Part shown: piece by piece, positions 53,013-63,893 of the stretch | How the letters are laid out: every line of letters starts with the position of its first letter | How positions within the stretch are numbered: the first letter of the stretch is position 1 | Notes under the pieces: model-generated | Databases searched by the model: none | Told to the model about the DNA's origin: nothing | The model's input: the letters and a program-made list of their open reading frames with translations, nothing else | NCBI RefSeq assembly: GCF_007625155.1 | Contig: NZ_VMNK01000003.1 | Location: 620,001 to 684,000, forward strand | Direction: 5' to 3' | Origin: Denitromonas halophila | GTDB taxonomy: Bacteria; Pseudomonadota; Gammaproteobacteria; Burkholderiales; Rhodocyclaceae | Length of the DNA: 64,000 nt | Position numbers and translations under genes: made by a program

Positions 53013-54551
53013 ATGCAACTTAACCCCTCTGAAATCAGTGACCTGATTAAGAGCCGGATCCAGGACCTGCAGCTTGCCGCGACGTCGCGCAACGAAGGTA
53101 CCGTCGTTTCCGTTACGGACGGTATCTGTCGTGTTCACGGTCTCGCCGACGTGATGCAAGGCGAAATGCTGGAGTTCCCCGGCAATACGTTTGGTTTGGC
53201 GCTCAACCTCGAGCGTGATTCGGTTGGCGCGGTGGTGCTCGGTGAATACGAGCACATCATCGAAGGCGACACCGTCAAGGCCACTGGCCGCATTCTCGAA
53301 GTCCCGGTCGGCCCCGAGCTGATTGGTCGCGTCGTCAATGCGCTGGGTCAGCCGATTGACGGCAAGGGCCCGATCAACGCCAAGATGACCGACAAGATCG
53401 AAAAGGTCGCCCCGGGCGTGATCGATCGCCAGTCCGTTTCTCAGCCGGTTCAAACCGGTCTGAAGTCGGTCGACGCGATGGTGCCGGTGGGCCGTGGTCA
53501 GCGCGAGCTGATCATTGGCGACCGTCAGACAGGCAAGACCGCTGTCGCCGTCGATGCGATCATCAACCAGAAAGGCCAGAACATGTTCTGCGTCTACGTG
53601 GCTATCGGTCAGAAGGCGTCGACCGTCGCTAACGTGGTGCGCAAGCTGGAAGAGAACGGCGCGATGGAATACACCATCGTCGTGGCCGCGACCGCTTCCG
53701 AATCGGCCGCCATGCAATACCTGTCAGCCTACTCCGGCTGCACCATGGGCGAGTACTTCCGCGACCGTGGTCAAGACGCACTGATCGTTTATGACGATCT
53801 GACCAAACAAGCCTGGGCCTACCGTCAGGTGTCCTTGCTGCTGCGCCGTCCGCCGGGCCGTGAAGCCTACCCGGGTGACGTGTTCTATCTGCACTCCCGT
53901 CTGCTCGAGCGCGCTGCCCGTGTGAATGCGGATTACGTTGAAAAGTTCACCAACGGTGAAGTCAAAGGCAAGACCGGTTCGCTGACCGCCCTGCCCGTGA
54001 TCGAAACCCAGGCAGGTGACGTGTCTGCCTTCGTGCCGACCAACGTGATTTCGATTACCGACGGCCAGATCTTCCTTGAGACCGACCTGTTCAACGCCGG
54101 TATCCGCCCCGCCATCAACGCCGGTATCTCGGTGTCGCGCGTGGGTGGTGCTGCCCAGACCAAGGTCATCAAGAAGCTCGGTGGCGGTGTGCGTCTGGCG
54201 CTGGCCCAGTATCGCGAGTTGGCTGCGTTTGCACAGTTCGCTTCCGATCTGGACGAAGCCACCCGCAAGCAGCTTGAGCGTGGTCGCCTGGTGACCGAGC
54301 TGATGAAGCAGCCGCAGTACGCGCCGATGTCGGTTGCGGACATGGCGGTGACCCTGTATGCCTCCAACAACGGTTACTTCGACGGTGTCGAAGTGAGCCG
54401 CGTGCTGGCATTCGAGGCCGCGCTGCACCAGTTCATCAAAACCAAGTATTCGGCTTTGCTTGAAAAGATTGCCAGCACCCTGAATCTCGACGGCGACGAC
54501 GAGAAGACCTTGGCTGCTGCGGTCGACGAGTTCAAGAAGAGCTGGGCTTAA
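53013..54551 (+). CDS. atpA: ATP synthase F1 subunit alpha
   Basis: A 512-residue non-catalytic nucleotide-binding subunit. It starts [19 protein letters not shown]. The P-loop is [16 protein letters not shown] near 169, and the alpha signature is [20 protein letters not shown]. The C-terminal domain ends [16 protein letters not shown]. The ATG at 53013 (GGAG 8 bases upstream) is chosen over upstream in-frame codons that lie inside atpH. Confidence 0.98.
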   Translation: MQLNPSEISDLIKSRIQDLQLAATSRNEGTVVSVTDGICRVHGLADVMQGEMLEFPGNTFGLALNLERDSVGAVVLGEYEHIIEGDTVKATGRILEVPVGPELIGRVVNALGQPIDGKGPINAKMTDKIEKVAPGVIDRQSVSQPVQTGLKSVDAMVPVGRGQRELIIGDRQTGKTAVAVDAIINQKGQNMFCVYVAIGQKASTVANVVRKLEENGAMEYTIVVAATASESAAMQYLSAYSGCTMGEYFRDRGQDALIVYDDLTKQAWAYRQVSLLLRRPPGREAYPGDVFYLHSRLLERAARVNADYVEKFTNGEVKGKTGSLTALPVIETQAGDVSAFVPTNVISITDGQIFLETDLFNAGIRPAINAGISVSRVGGAAQTKVIKKLGGGVRLALAQYRELAAFAQFASDLDEATRKQLERGRLVTELMKQPQYAPMSVADMAVTLYASNNGYFDGVEVSRVLAFEAALHQFIKTKYSALLEKIASTLNLDGDDEKTLAAAVDEFKKSWA

Positions 54552-54572
54552 ACCTGCGTACGGAGACGGAAT

Positions 54573-55442
54573 ATGGCAAGCGGTAAGGAAATCCGTACGA
54601 AGATCAAGAGTGTTCAAAACACTCGAAAGATCACGAAGGCCATGGAAATGGTGGCCGCATCGAAAATGCGCAAAGCGCAGGAACGCATGCGTGCCGCCCG
54701 TCCGTACGCCGAGAAGATCCGCCGACTCGCCGCGAACCTGTCTCAGGCAAATATCACCGAGTATCAGCACCCGTTCCTGACCAAGAAAGATGACGTCAAG
54801 CGTGTCGGCGTCATCGTGGTCACCACGGACAAGGGGCTTTGCGGCGGCTTGAACACCAACATCCTGCGCCAGCTCATGGGCGAGATGAAGGGGTGGCAAG
54901 CACAGGGGGCGACGGAAATTCGCGCCACGTGTATCGGTAACAAGGGCTACGGCTTCATGCAGCGGGTCGGCGTCAAAGTCGCCTCGCATGCCATCCAGCT
55001 CGGCGATACACCGCATCTCGAAAAGCTGATCGGTCCGGTCAAAGTCATTCTGGATGCATTCCAGAACGGCGAACTTGACGCTGTCTATCTGGCCTATACC
55101 CGCTTCATCAACACGATGAAGCAGGAGGGTCAGGTCGAGCAGCTGCTGCCGCTGACCGGTGAGCGACTGGGTGCGCCTGAAGGGTCGTGGGACTACCTGT
55201 ACGAGCCCGATCCCCAGGTGGTGATTGATGAAATGCTTGTGCGTTACGTCGAAGCCCTGGTGTATCAGGCTGTGGCCGAGAACATGGCTTCCGAACAGAG
55301 CGCGCGGATGGTGGCAATGAAGGCTGCTTCCGACAATGCGAAGACCGTCATTGGCGATCTGCAACTGGTCTACAACAAGACCCGTCAGGCCGCCATTACG
55401 AAAGAGCTCTCGGAAATTGTCGCTGGTGCCGCTGCGGTCTAA
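54573..55442 (+). CDS. atpG: ATP synthase F1 subunit gamma
   Basis: A 289-residue central rotor shaft. The N-terminal helix is [20 protein letters not shown] then [15 protein letters not shown], and the C-terminal helix is [20 protein letters not shown] and onward. [16 protein letters not shown] is the Rossmann-like core. Length is normal for proteobacteria. Confidence 0.97.
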   Translation: MASGKEIRTKIKSVQNTRKITKAMEMVAASKMRKAQERMRAARPYAEKIRRLAANLSQANITEYQHPFLTKKDDVKRVGVIVVTTDKGLCGGLNTNILRQLMGEMKGWQAQGATEIRATCIGNKGYGFMQRVGVKVASHAIQLGDTPHLEKLIGPVKVILDAFQNGELDAVYLAYTRFINTMKQEGQVEQLLPLTGERLGAPEGSWDYLYEPDPQVVIDEMLVRYVEALVYQAVAENMASEQSARMVAMKAASDNAKTVIGDLQLVYNKTRQAAITKELSEIVAGAAAV

Positions 55443-55458
55443 CGGATTATTGATTTAA

Positions 55459-56868
<1,410 letters not shown>

Positions 56869-56879
56869 GCATGCCCAAT

Positions 56880-56903
56880 GCCCCGCCCCCTTGCGGGCGG
56901 GGC
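56880..56903 (+). other. hairpin between atpD and atpC
   Basis: GCCCCGCCC (56880-56888) pairs perfectly with GGGCGGGGC (56895-56903) around a 6-base loop, 11 bases after the atpD stop and 19 before the atpC start. With no T tract it is unlikely to stop transcription. It may stabilise the upstream mRNA or lower epsilon expression. Confidence 0.55.
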
Positions 56904-56922
56904 AGAATCGGAGGATAAAGCT

Positions 56923-57348
56923 ATGGCTATGACCGTTCATGTAGACATCGTCAGCGCGGAAGAAGAAATTTTTTCCGGCCTGGCTGAATTCGTCGCCCTC
57001 CCGGGCGAGACGGGTGAGCTCGGCATTCTGCCGGGGCACATGCCGCTGATGACCCGGATCAAGCCGGGTGCGGTGCGTGTCAAGGTCCAGAATCAGGCAG
57101 AGGAAGAGCTGATTTTTGTGGCAGGTGGTTTGCTGGAAGTTCAGCCCGGTCGTGTGACCGTGCTGGCCGACACGGCCATCCGTGGCAAGGATCTCGACGA
57201 AGCGAAAGCCCTCGAGGCCAAGCGTCGTGCCGAGGAAGCCTTGCAGAATCAGAAGGGCGATATCGATTACGCCGCGGCGCAAGCCGAGTTGGCCGAAGCG
57301 ATTGCCCAGCTGGCTGCTATCAAGAAGCTGCGTAACCCGCGCCACTGA
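56923..57348 (+). CDS. atpC: ATP synthase F1 subunit epsilon
   Basis: A 141-residue regulatory subunit with the N-terminal beta sandwich ([40 protein letters not shown]) and a C-terminal helical hairpin ([20 protein letters not shown]). ATG at 56923 with an AGGAT site was chosen because upstream in-frame codons lie in the hairpin. It ends the operon before a strong terminator. Confidence 0.96.
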   Translation: MAMTVHVDIVSAEEEIFSGLAEFVALPGETGELGILPGHMPLMTRIKPGAVRVKVQNQAEEELIFVAGGLLEVQPGRVTVLADTAIRGKDLDEAKALEAKRRAEEALQNQKGDIDYAAAQAELAEAIAQLAAIKKLRNPRH

Positions 57349-57370
57349 GACGTACGGCAGTGTGTCGGCA

Positions 57371-57402
57371 AAGAAAAAGCAGCCTTCGGGCTGCTTTTTC
57401 TT
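57371..57402. terminator. bidirectional terminator between atpC and ubiJ
   Basis: AAGAAAAAGCAGCC (57371-57384) pairs perfectly with GGCTGCTTTTTCTT (57389-57402) around a TTCG tetraloop. It gives a T tract on both strands, suiting the convergent atpC and ubiJ genes. Confidence 0.9.
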
Positions 57403-57421
57403 TGGTGGTCCCAGCGCGGGC

Positions 57422-58009
57422 TTAAGTCGTGGATGCCTCGGTGTGCGTCAGTCGTTTGATGCGCTTGTCCAGACGACTCATCGTGTCGCGAATGTGCCTC
57501 AGTCGCTCGGCGTGCAGAAGCAGCTCAGCTTGCGGGACCAGCAAGCGCCCTTCGTGTGCAAGATACTCGCTGGCGTTGGCGGCAATTCGCCCGCCGGTTT
57601 CTGGAATGGCCTGCACGATGTGGCTGGCTGTCTGGTGCGCACGACGGCCGATGATGGGGCCGAAAATGCGTGCCAAGTCAGCCTCGCCGTCCCAGCGAAG
57701 ATGGCGGAACACGAAACTCAGGCTGTCGGCCAGATCCGCCTGACCACTGATCTTGACCTGTGACATGGCGGCGTCAACGCCATCCGGCAGCTTGGCCAGG
57801 GCATCTGGCGCCAGGGTGATGATGACCGAGGGGGTGACGTCCGGCGCACTTTTCGCAAAGTAACCGTCAGGTCCGATCGCAAAGCTCAGGCTGATGCCGC
57901 CGATGACGACGGCTGCTACCGCGCCTTCGTGTTCACGAAGGCGCTTGCGTGCCCACTCAGCCTGTGCGAGCAGGTGATTGATGCCGCCGGCGGCGACCTT
58001 TGTGAGCAT
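57422..58009 (-). CDS. ubiJ: UbiJ-like SCP2-domain ubiquinone synthesis protein
   Basis: A 195-residue protein with an N-terminal SCP2 lipid-binding fold (GAVAAVVIGGISLSFAIGPD, DVTPSVIITLAPDALAKLPD, VKISGQADLADSLSFVFRHL) and a helical C-terminus (LVPQAELLLHAERLRHIRDT). UbiJ organises the aerobic ubiquinone complex. The neighbours Tim44-like and ubiE support the call; ubiB would be expected nearby but is not between these genes. Confidence 0.85.
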   Translation of the reverse strand: MLTKVAAGGINHLLAQAEWARKRLREHEGAVAAVVIGGISLSFAIGPDGYFAKSAPDVTPSVIITLAPDALAKLPDGVDAAMSQVKISGQADLADSLSFVFRHLRWDGEADLARIFGPIIGRRAHQTASHIVQAIPETGGRIAANASEYLAHEGRLLVPQAELLLHAERLRHIRDTMSRLDKRIKRLTHTEASTT

Positions 58010-58012
58010 GCG

Positions 58013-58843
58013 TCAGTGGGCTTGCTGAATGCCGGAGATCAACCATCCGCCATCGGCGCTGATCGGCTTGGTCAGGTGCCAGACCTCGTCGAAGGCTTCC
58101 GGTGCCGCATCGCGATTTTCGCGGATCAGGCCATGGAAGCGCACGCTCACGATATAGCGTTCGGCTTCGGTGACCACCTCGATGACATCGGCCGTGAGGT
58201 CGACCACGTCGGTCTGCTGCCCGCCATCGGCACGCTCGTCGAGCTGCATCTTGACCTCGGCAAAGACGTCCGGCGTGGTGAAGGCGCGGATGTCGTCCAG
58301 ATTGCCGGCATCGTAAGCGGCCTGCATGCGGATGAAGTTGATCTTGGCTTGACGAACAAAACCGGCTTCGTCGAAGTCACTTTGTGCGGCTGCAGCGCTG
58401 CTGCCACCGGCTGGCGCGGTATTGAAGCGCGTGTCGGCGGCGTCGTTGGTTGGCGTGGGGCCGGCGTATTGCATGCCCTGCGGTGCGTGCTGAGTGGCGC
58501 CCCCCGCGAAGCGGCGGAAGAGCCTGAAGGCGACGAAGGCGAGCAGTGCCATCAGCAGCAGGCTGCCGAGTTCTTCACTCATGCCGAGGTGAGAAAACAG
58601 GGCGGCGAGGCCGAGGCCGGCAGCCAGACCGGCAATCGGGCCGAGCCAGCTATTGCGCTTGGGGGCTGCGTTGGTGGCGGCGCCAGCCTTGGGCGCGGTG
58701 GGTGCGGCTTTGGGGGTGGCCGCTGGCGCGCTACGCTGCATACCAAAGGACTTGCTACCGCCGAAGCGCTTGGCTTCAGCTTCTCCGGCCGACAGGCCGA
58801 GCGCGAAGGCGCAGGCGATCAGGGCGACAAAGCTACGAATCAT
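58013..58843 (-). CDS. Tim44-like domain protein
   Basis: A 276-residue protein with a signal peptide or anchor (IRSFVALIACAFALGLSAGE), a low-complexity Ala/Pro linker, a span or two (WLGPIAGLAAGLGLAALFSH, GSLLLMALLAFVAFRLFRRF) and a C-terminal Tim44-like fold (DEAGFVRQAKINFIRMQAAY then DAGNLDDIRAFTTPDVFAEV, ending LTKPISADGGWLISGIQQ). This protein commonly sits between ubiE and ubiJ in betaproteobacteria. Exact role unknown; membrane assembly is suggested by the fold. Confidence 0.85.
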   Translation of the reverse strand: MIRSFVALIACAFALGLSAGEAEAKRFGGSKSFGMQRSAPAATPKAAPTAPKAGAATNAAPKRNSWLGPIAGLAAGLGLAALFSHLGMSEELGSLLLMALLAFVAFRLFRRFAGGATQHAPQGMQYAGPTPTNDAADTRFNTAPAGGSSAAAAQSDFDEAGFVRQAKINFIRMQAAYDAGNLDDIRAFTTPDVFAEVKMQLDERADGGQQTDVVDLTADVIEVVTEAERYIVSVRFHGLIRENRDAAPEAFDEVWHLTKPISADGGWLISGIQQAH

Positions 58844-58855
58844 TGGATACTCCGG

Positions 58856-59596
58856 TCAGTGGATTTTGAAGCCCCGGTGCAGCGCGACAACGCCACCGGT
58901 CATGTTGAAGTAATCGACTTTTTCGAGGCCGATTTGTTCCATCAGGGTTTTCAATTCTTCCTGGCCCGGATGCATGCGGATCGACTCGGCTAGATAGCGA
59001 TAGCTATCGGCATCGCCCGCGACCTTTTGTCCAAGCCAGGGCAAGAGTTTGAAGGAGTAGAGGTCGTAGGCCGGCGCCAACGGCTTGTAGACTTGCGAGA
59101 ATTCGAGTACCAGCAATTGACCGCCGGGTTTGAGGACGCGGCGCATTTCGGCCAGCGCCTGGTCCTTGTGGGTCATGTTGCGCAGCCCGAAAGCGACCGT
59201 CACGACATTGAAGTAGTTGTCGGGGAAGGGCAGCTTCTCGGCGTCGCACTGGGCGACGGGCAGCGGATGGCCGCGGTCGATCAGACGGTCGCGACCATGC
59301 GAGAGCATGGCGCCGTTGATGTCGGTCAGCCAGACCTGCCCGGTCGGCCCGACCCGTTTGGCAAAGGCCAGCGACAGGTCGGCGGTGCCGCCGGCGACAT
59401 CCAGCACGCGATGGCCGGCACGCACGCCGGCGATCTGAATGGTGAAGGTCTTCCAGATGCGATGCAGACCGAGCGACATCAGGTCATTCATGATGTCGTA
59501 ATTGCTGGCCACCGAGGAGAAAACGCCGGCAACCCGTTTGGCTTTTTCGGTTTCGGCCACCGATTCGAAGCCGAAATGCGTGGTTTTGTCGTTCAT
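58856..59596 (-). CDS. ubiE: ubiquinone/menaquinone C-methyltransferase UbiE
   Basis: A 246-residue SAM methyltransferase for the C-methylation step of quinone synthesis. The N-terminus [20 protein letters not shown] is typical. The SAM motif is [20 protein letters not shown], followed by [20 protein letters not shown] and the end [17 protein letters not shown]. It overlaps the DUF971 stop by one base. Confidence 0.97.
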   Translation of the reverse strand: MNDKTTHFGFESVAETEKAKRVAGVFSSVASNYDIMNDLMSLGLHRIWKTFTIQIAGVRAGHRVLDVAGGTADLSLAFAKRVGPTGQVWLTDINGAMLSHGRDRLIDRGHPLPVAQCDAEKLPFPDNYFNVVTVAFGLRNMTHKDQALAEMRRVLKPGGQLLVLEFSQVYKPLAPAYDLYSFKLLPWLGQKVAGDADSYRYLAESIRMHPGQEELKTLMEQIGLEKVDYFNMTGGVVALHRGFKIH

Positions 59597-60024
59597 CAGT
59601 GCTTGTGTCCTGCGCCGCAGCCGCCGCCCGTGGCGGGGCGGGTGGTGGTGTCGATATCGCGGCTGGCGTTCTCTGCCGTGAGCCGCTCAAGGTAGTCTTG
59701 CCACAGGGTGTCGTGTTGCTCGCCGAGCATGAGCAGGTAGTCCCAAGAGTACAGCCCGCTGTCGTGTCCGTCGGAAAAGATGATCTTGAGTGCGTAGTTG
59801 CCCACCTGCTCCACGCCATTGACCCCCACATTGCGTTTGCCGGTTTGCAGGACTTCCTGGCCGGCGCCGTGGCCGCGGACTTCCGCCGAGGGCGAGTAGA
59901 CGCGCAGGAATTCAAAGGGCAGCGCATAGCGCGCACCATTGTCGAACGCGACCTCAAGCACCCGGGACTGGGTACGCAGGACGATGTCGGTGGGGAGGGG
60001 TGTGGTCGAGTCGAGGCCAGCCAT
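59596..60024 (-). CDS. DUF971-family protein
   Basis: A 142-residue protein of the DUF971 / gamma-butyrobetaine hydroxylase N-terminal type: [60 protein letters not shown] and [14 protein letters not shown]. The C-terminus has a His/Cys tail ([10 protein letters not shown]) that could bind metal. Related proteins are linked to Fe-S or quinone metabolism; function here is unproven. ATG at 60024 is preferred to one 16 codons upstream. Confidence 0.88.
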   Translation of the reverse strand: MAGLDSTTPLPTDIVLRTQSRVLEVAFDNGARYALPFEFLRVYSPSAEVRGHGAGQEVLQTGKRNVGVNGVEQVGNYALKIIFSDGHDSGLYSWDYLLMLGEQHDTLWQDYLERLTAENASRDIDTTTRPATGGGCGAGHKH

Positions 60025-60153
60025 GATGCGCCACCCGGGCGGTTGGGCCCGTAGAGTTAACGGAGTGTGCAATGATACCTGATGGCAGGCGCCGCTTACA
60101 TTTGACCGGCTGGCGAGTTGGGCGGCGCAGACGCGACGTTGCGATGGCGTGAC

Positions 60154-60175
60154 GTGTCATGAAACCGTCAAATAG
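60154..60175 (+). promoter_or_regulatory. candidate Pho box upstream of phoB
   Basis: GTGTCAT-GAAA-CCGTCAA-ATAG is a pair of 7-base repeats in 11-base steps, close to the consensus CTGTCAT-N4-CTGTCAT-N4. A third weaker repeat (CTGTCGC) follows near 60186. It ends 39 bases before the phoB start, consistent with autoregulation by PhoB, which is known in other proteobacteria. Confidence 0.5.
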
Positions 60176-60214
60176 CTGCAATAGACTGTCGCACAACGAT
60201 TTGGAGTGTCGATC

Positions 60215-60925
60215 ATGTCCGCCAATATTCTCGTCGTTGAAGACGAGCCTGCGATTCAGGAACTCATTGCCGCCAACCTCGGCCGTGCTGGCCATCACGT
60301 CATCCGTGCAGCGGATGCCGAGACGGCGCAGCGCATCGTGCGCGAGGCTTTGCCGGATCTGATCTTGCTCGACTGGATGCTGCCGGGCATGCCCGGCATC
60401 GATCTGGCCCGCCGGCTGCGTGCCGAGGAGCGGACGCGGGACATTCCGCTGATCATGCTCACCGCGCGGGGCGAAGAGCAGGACAAGGTGCAGGGCCTGG
60501 AGACCGGGGCCGACGATTACATCACCAAGCCCTTCAGCCCGCGTGAGCTGGTGGCTCGGATCAAGGCCGTGTTACGCCGCCGGGCGCCTCAGGCGACCGA
60601 AGATCCGGTGTTGATCGGTGGTCTGCTGCTGGACCCGGTAACGCATCGCATCACGGCTGGCGACACACCGATTGCGCTCGGCCCGACGGAGTTCCGGCTG
60701 TTGCACTTCCTCATGACCCACCCCGAACGGGTGCACTCGCGCACCCAGTTGCTCGATCAGGTCTGGGGCGACCATGTGTTTGTCGAAGAGCGCACCGTCG
60801 ACGTGCATATCCGCCGCCTGCGCTGCGCCCTTGAGCCGACCCTGCATGATCGCCTGATTCAGACCGTGCGCGGCAGTGGCTATCGCCTTTCCGCCCAGGC
60901 GGACAGCGAATCGACCGTGCGATAA
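60215..60925 (+). CDS. phoB: phosphate response regulator PhoB
   Basis: A 236-residue response regulator. Receiver: [20 protein letters not shown] with acidic pocket residues Glu9-Asp10 and phospho-acceptor Asp53 in [13 protein letters not shown], plus Lys in [15 protein letters not shown]. The winged-helix domain ends [14 protein letters not shown] and [13 protein letters not shown] at 60215 is preferred to GTG at 60206, with TTGGAG upstream. phoR follows. Confidence 0.93.
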   Translation: MSANILVVEDEPAIQELIAANLGRAGHHVIRAADAETAQRIVREALPDLILLDWMLPGMPGIDLARRLRAEERTRDIPLIMLTARGEEQDKVQGLETGADDYITKPFSPRELVARIKAVLRRRAPQATEDPVLIGGLLLDPVTHRITAGDTPIALGPTEFRLLHFLMTHPERVHSRTQLLDQVWGDHVFVEERTVDVHIRRLRCALEPTLHDRLIQTVRGSGYRLSAQADSESTVR

Positions 60926-60938
60926 TCCAGCGGTCGTC

Positions 60939-62282
60939 TTGGCTGACAGGGGATTCGCCATTCACACTGCACGTTATGTCTGGACGGCGCTCGTCGGCGC
61001 ATTGGCGCTTATCGCGGTGATCGCCACGCTGTGCGCCATCTTGATTTCGCCCTTGCTGGGGAGTCTGGTCGCGCTTGTTGGCGTGTTATGGATGCTGTTT
61101 CAACACCATGCCCATCTGGCCCGCCTGGTGCGCTGGGCCCACCGACCGATTGGTCAGGCCCCTTTGCCCCAGGCGAGTGGCCTGTGGGATCTGGTCTATT
61201 CCGATCTGAATCGCAATGTACGGCAAGCGACTATCGAGCGCGCAAAGCTCAGTGCGGAGCTGGAACGCTTTCGTGATGCCAGCCAGGCCATGCCGGACGG
61301 GGTGATGTACCTGTCCCTGACCGGCAGCATCGAGTGGATCAATCGTCGTGCGGCTGAAGACCTCGGGCTCGATCTCGACCGCGACCGCGGGGCGCCGATT
61401 ACCAATCTCGTCCGCCAACCCGACTTCGTGCACTACCTCGAGGCGGGTGATTACAGCGAACCTTTCCTGTTTCATCCGGTTCGGCGCAAGGGCGCAGCCT
61501 TGCTGGTTCAGGTGATTACTTTCGGTGACGGCCGGCGGATGGTGATTTCACGCGATGTGACCCAGATCGAAAAGCTTGAAACCATGCGCCGCGACTTTGT
61601 CGCCAATGTGTCGCATGAGCTGCGCACGCCCCTGACGGTGGTGTCCGGTTTCATTGAAACCGTGCTGGATGGTCTGGACGATGTGCCGCGCGAAGATGTG
61701 TTGCGCTACCTGGGCATGGCGCACGAGCAGGCCGCCCGCATGCAGCGCCTGATTCAGGATTTGTTGATGCTGTCCGCGCTCGAAACCGGGGCGCCGCAGC
61801 CGGTCGAGGATGTCTTTGACGTGGTCGGGCTGGTGCGCGAAGTGGCGCGCGAGACCGAGGCGCTGTCCGCGGGACGTCATCAGGTGACGGTGGTCGCCAG
61901 CGATATGTGCCAGATCCAAGGCAGCGCCAAGGAGCTTCACAGCGCCTTTGCCAACCTGGCCAGCAACGCGATTCGGTATTCACCCAATGGGGGCGAGATT
62001 CAGCTGCGCTGGCGTTTGCTGGACTCGGGCGCCGGGGAGTTCTGTGTGAGCGACAACGGCATCGGCATTGCGCCGGAGCATATTCCGCGGCTGACGGAGC
62101 GCTTTTACCGGGTCGATCGCGGGCGCTCGCGCGAGACCGGGGGAACCGGCCTGGGTCTGGCCATCGTCAAGCATGTGCTGACGCGGCATCAGGCCGAGCT
62201 GAAAATCACCAGTGATCCGGGTGAGGGCAGCTGTTTTTGTGCCGTGCTGCCGGCACGCCGGATTGTGCCGACACGGTCTTGA
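60939..62282 (+). CDS. phoR: phosphate sensor histidine kinase PhoR
   Basis: A membrane sensor kinase of about 447 residues. Two N-terminal spans (VWTALVGALALIAVIATLCA, SPLLGSLVALVGVLWMLF) lead to a PAS domain (FRDASQAMPDGVMYLSLTGS), the His226 box DFVANVSHELRTPLTVVSGF, N box FANLASNAIRYSPNGG, and G boxes VSDNGIGIAPEHIPRLTERF and GGTGLGLAIVKHVLTRHQAE. There is no large periplasmic domain, as in PhoR. No ATG fits; TTG at 60939 or GTG at 60876 (inside phoB) are the options, and the former is given. Confidence 0.92.
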   Translation: MADRGFAIHTARYVWTALVGALALIAVIATLCAILISPLLGSLVALVGVLWMLFQHHAHLARLVRWAHRPIGQAPLPQASGLWDLVYSDLNRNVRQATIERAKLSAELERFRDASQAMPDGVMYLSLTGSIEWINRRAAEDLGLDLDRDRGAPITNLVRQPDFVHYLEAGDYSEPFLFHPVRRKGAALLVQVITFGDGRRMVISRDVTQIEKLETMRRDFVANVSHELRTPLTVVSGFIETVLDGLDDVPREDVLRYLGMAHEQAARMQRLIQDLLMLSALETGAPQPVEDVFDVVGLVREVARETEALSAGRHQVTVVASDMCQIQGSAKELHSAFANLASNAIRYSPNGGEIQLRWRLLDSGAGEFCVSDNGIGIAPEHIPRLTERFYRVDRGRSRETGGTGLGLAIVKHVLTRHQAELKITSDPGEGSCFCAVLPARRIVPTRS

Positions 62283-62300
62283 CGTGGCGCGCCGCGCCGC

Positions 62301-63893
62301 TCAGGACCGCCCCAGGGTAGTGAATTCCACCCGGTCAAAGTTGCTGCCGCGGGTCACCAGGCGGGTGAGCCGGATCTGCATGACTTCGCCGCCCATCTTG
62401 AGCTCGACAATGCGTTGCGACTGATACCAGGCCGCCGGCAACACCAGGCTCGGACCGGCCTTCAGCGCCGGAACGGCCGGCAGCAGAAAGCCCAGCTTGT
62501 ACGGATCTTTCGTGTTTGCGTGCAGGCCGATCAAGCGGGCGGCAACGCCCTCGGGTAAGCCCGGCATGACATGTACGCCAAGTTCCATCACGCCATCGGG
62601 TCGATACATCAGCCAGCTGATGTGTGCCAGCAGATAGTGTTGGCCGTCTGGCGGACGGATGCCGACCAGTTGGTGATGTTCGAATCGTTTGGCACTCGGT
62701 TGCGACTGGAGCCGGAAGCCGCCCACGGATTGGTCGAGAATCTCCCACAGCTGGGGGATGTAGCCGCGTTCGATGGCTAGGCGTTTGAGCGCCTCGGGCT
62801 GCATCGGCACCTCTTCGGCGCGCTCGCCGAAGGTGATGGCGGCGATGTCGGTCTGCAGCGGGTTGAAGGCGCTGATTTTTGGCGACTCGAAAGGCTTGCC
62901 CAGCACATAGAAGCCAATCGCTTCCCACTCCGAGCACAGGCCGAGGCGACCGCGCGTAGCGCGGCGGGTGTAGCGACGGCCGGCTGAGGCGAGACCCCAG
63001 GGGCGGTAGAGCGAGAGTAGCAGGCGGCCGCCGGCCTCAGTCGAGCAGTCGTCACCCAGGCCGAGTGAGGTGGGGGTGACGCCTTGTTTGAACTGGGTGA
63101 GGACGGCTTGGATCTGGCCGGCCAGGCGGCTGCCGTCGAAGCGGCGCAGGTGCGGCGAGCTGGTCAGCGTGGCGATCGGGCGCAGGCCGTGGTCGCGGCT
63201 CAGGTCCATGGCATAGGTGCTGGGCTTGTCGGACTCTTGCGGTAGATGCAGGGTGCAGTAGGGCGCGAAGCGCTGTGCCCAGCGGCAGACCCAGACGAAC
63301 TCGCGCTGGCTGCGGCCAAAGGGGTTGGACAGGTCGACCAGCAACACGGCGACATAGGCCTCGACGCTGCTTTGCGCTTTCCAGACCTCGTTCAGCGGGT
63401 CGGCCACCCGGGTGCGGGCGACGCCTTGCTGTTCGGCGACCGCGTAGCCAGCATGGAAGTCCAGCCACAGGCCCTTGGGGACTGCGCGATGGGCACGGAA
63501 GTATTCGAGCAGCACATTGCCGCTGTAGTGCAGGCGACGTTGCAGTAGCGTCGGACGCTGCGCGCCGAGCGCCTCGCGGGTGGCGTCACGTTGGGCGATC
63601 TGTGCGTAAGACTGGGCGAGTTCTTGCCACAGTTTGACTACCTTGGCGAGCGTCGCCTCCTCCAGGCTGTCGGGCGGCAGCGGATGATCGGCGTAGCGTT
63701 TGGCCAGTTCTTCCTGAACGAAAGCGATCGACGACCGTGCACTCTCCAGCACCTCGAAATGCAGCTCGGGCGATGGCGGCGTGGCATGCAGCGCCGCCAC
63801 AATGGCCGCGAGCGTCGTGTGGCTTTCGCCCACGTTGACCGGGTTGAGGTTCCGGATTGTCGCCAGTGCGACGGTCGGATCGGAATAATTCAT
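62301..63893 (-). CDS. 530-residue protein of unknown function (possible PilZ-like C-terminus)
   Basis: An intact gene with normal composition. Residues 1-130 look helical (PVNVGESHTTLAAIVAALHA, LAKVVKLWQELAQSYAQIAQ). Residues 170-300 are mixed alpha/beta with VEAYVAVLLVDLSNPFGRSQ. The C-terminal part has SVGGFRLQSQPSAKRFEHHQ and LVGIRPPDGQHYLLAHISWL, beta-rich and faintly like PilZ-type c-di-GMP folds, though a clear RxxxR motif is not seen. No signal peptide or span. It is convergent with phoR, 18 bases apart. The last 107 bases of the window show no gene. Confidence 0.7.
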   Translation of the reverse strand: MNYSDPTVALATIRNLNPVNVGESHTTLAAIVAALHATPPSPELHFEVLESARSSIAFVQEELAKRYADHPLPPDSLEEATLAKVVKLWQELAQSYAQIAQRDATREALGAQRPTLLQRRLHYSGNVLLEYFRAHRAVPKGLWLDFHAGYAVAEQQGVARTRVADPLNEVWKAQSSVEAYVAVLLVDLSNPFGRSQREFVWVCRWAQRFAPYCTLHLPQESDKPSTYAMDLSRDHGLRPIATLTSSPHLRRFDGSRLAGQIQAVLTQFKQGVTPTSLGLGDDCSTEAGGRLLLSLYRPWGLASAGRRYTRRATRGRLGLCSEWEAIGFYVLGKPFESPKISAFNPLQTDIAAITFGERAEEVPMQPEALKRLAIERGYIPQLWEILDQSVGGFRLQSQPSAKRFEHHQLVGIRPPDGQHYLLAHISWLMYRPDGVMELGVHVMPGLPEGVAARLIGLHANTKDPYKLGFLLPAVPALKAGPSLVLPAAWYQSQRIVELKMGGEVMQIRLTRLVTRGSNFDRVEFTTLGRS

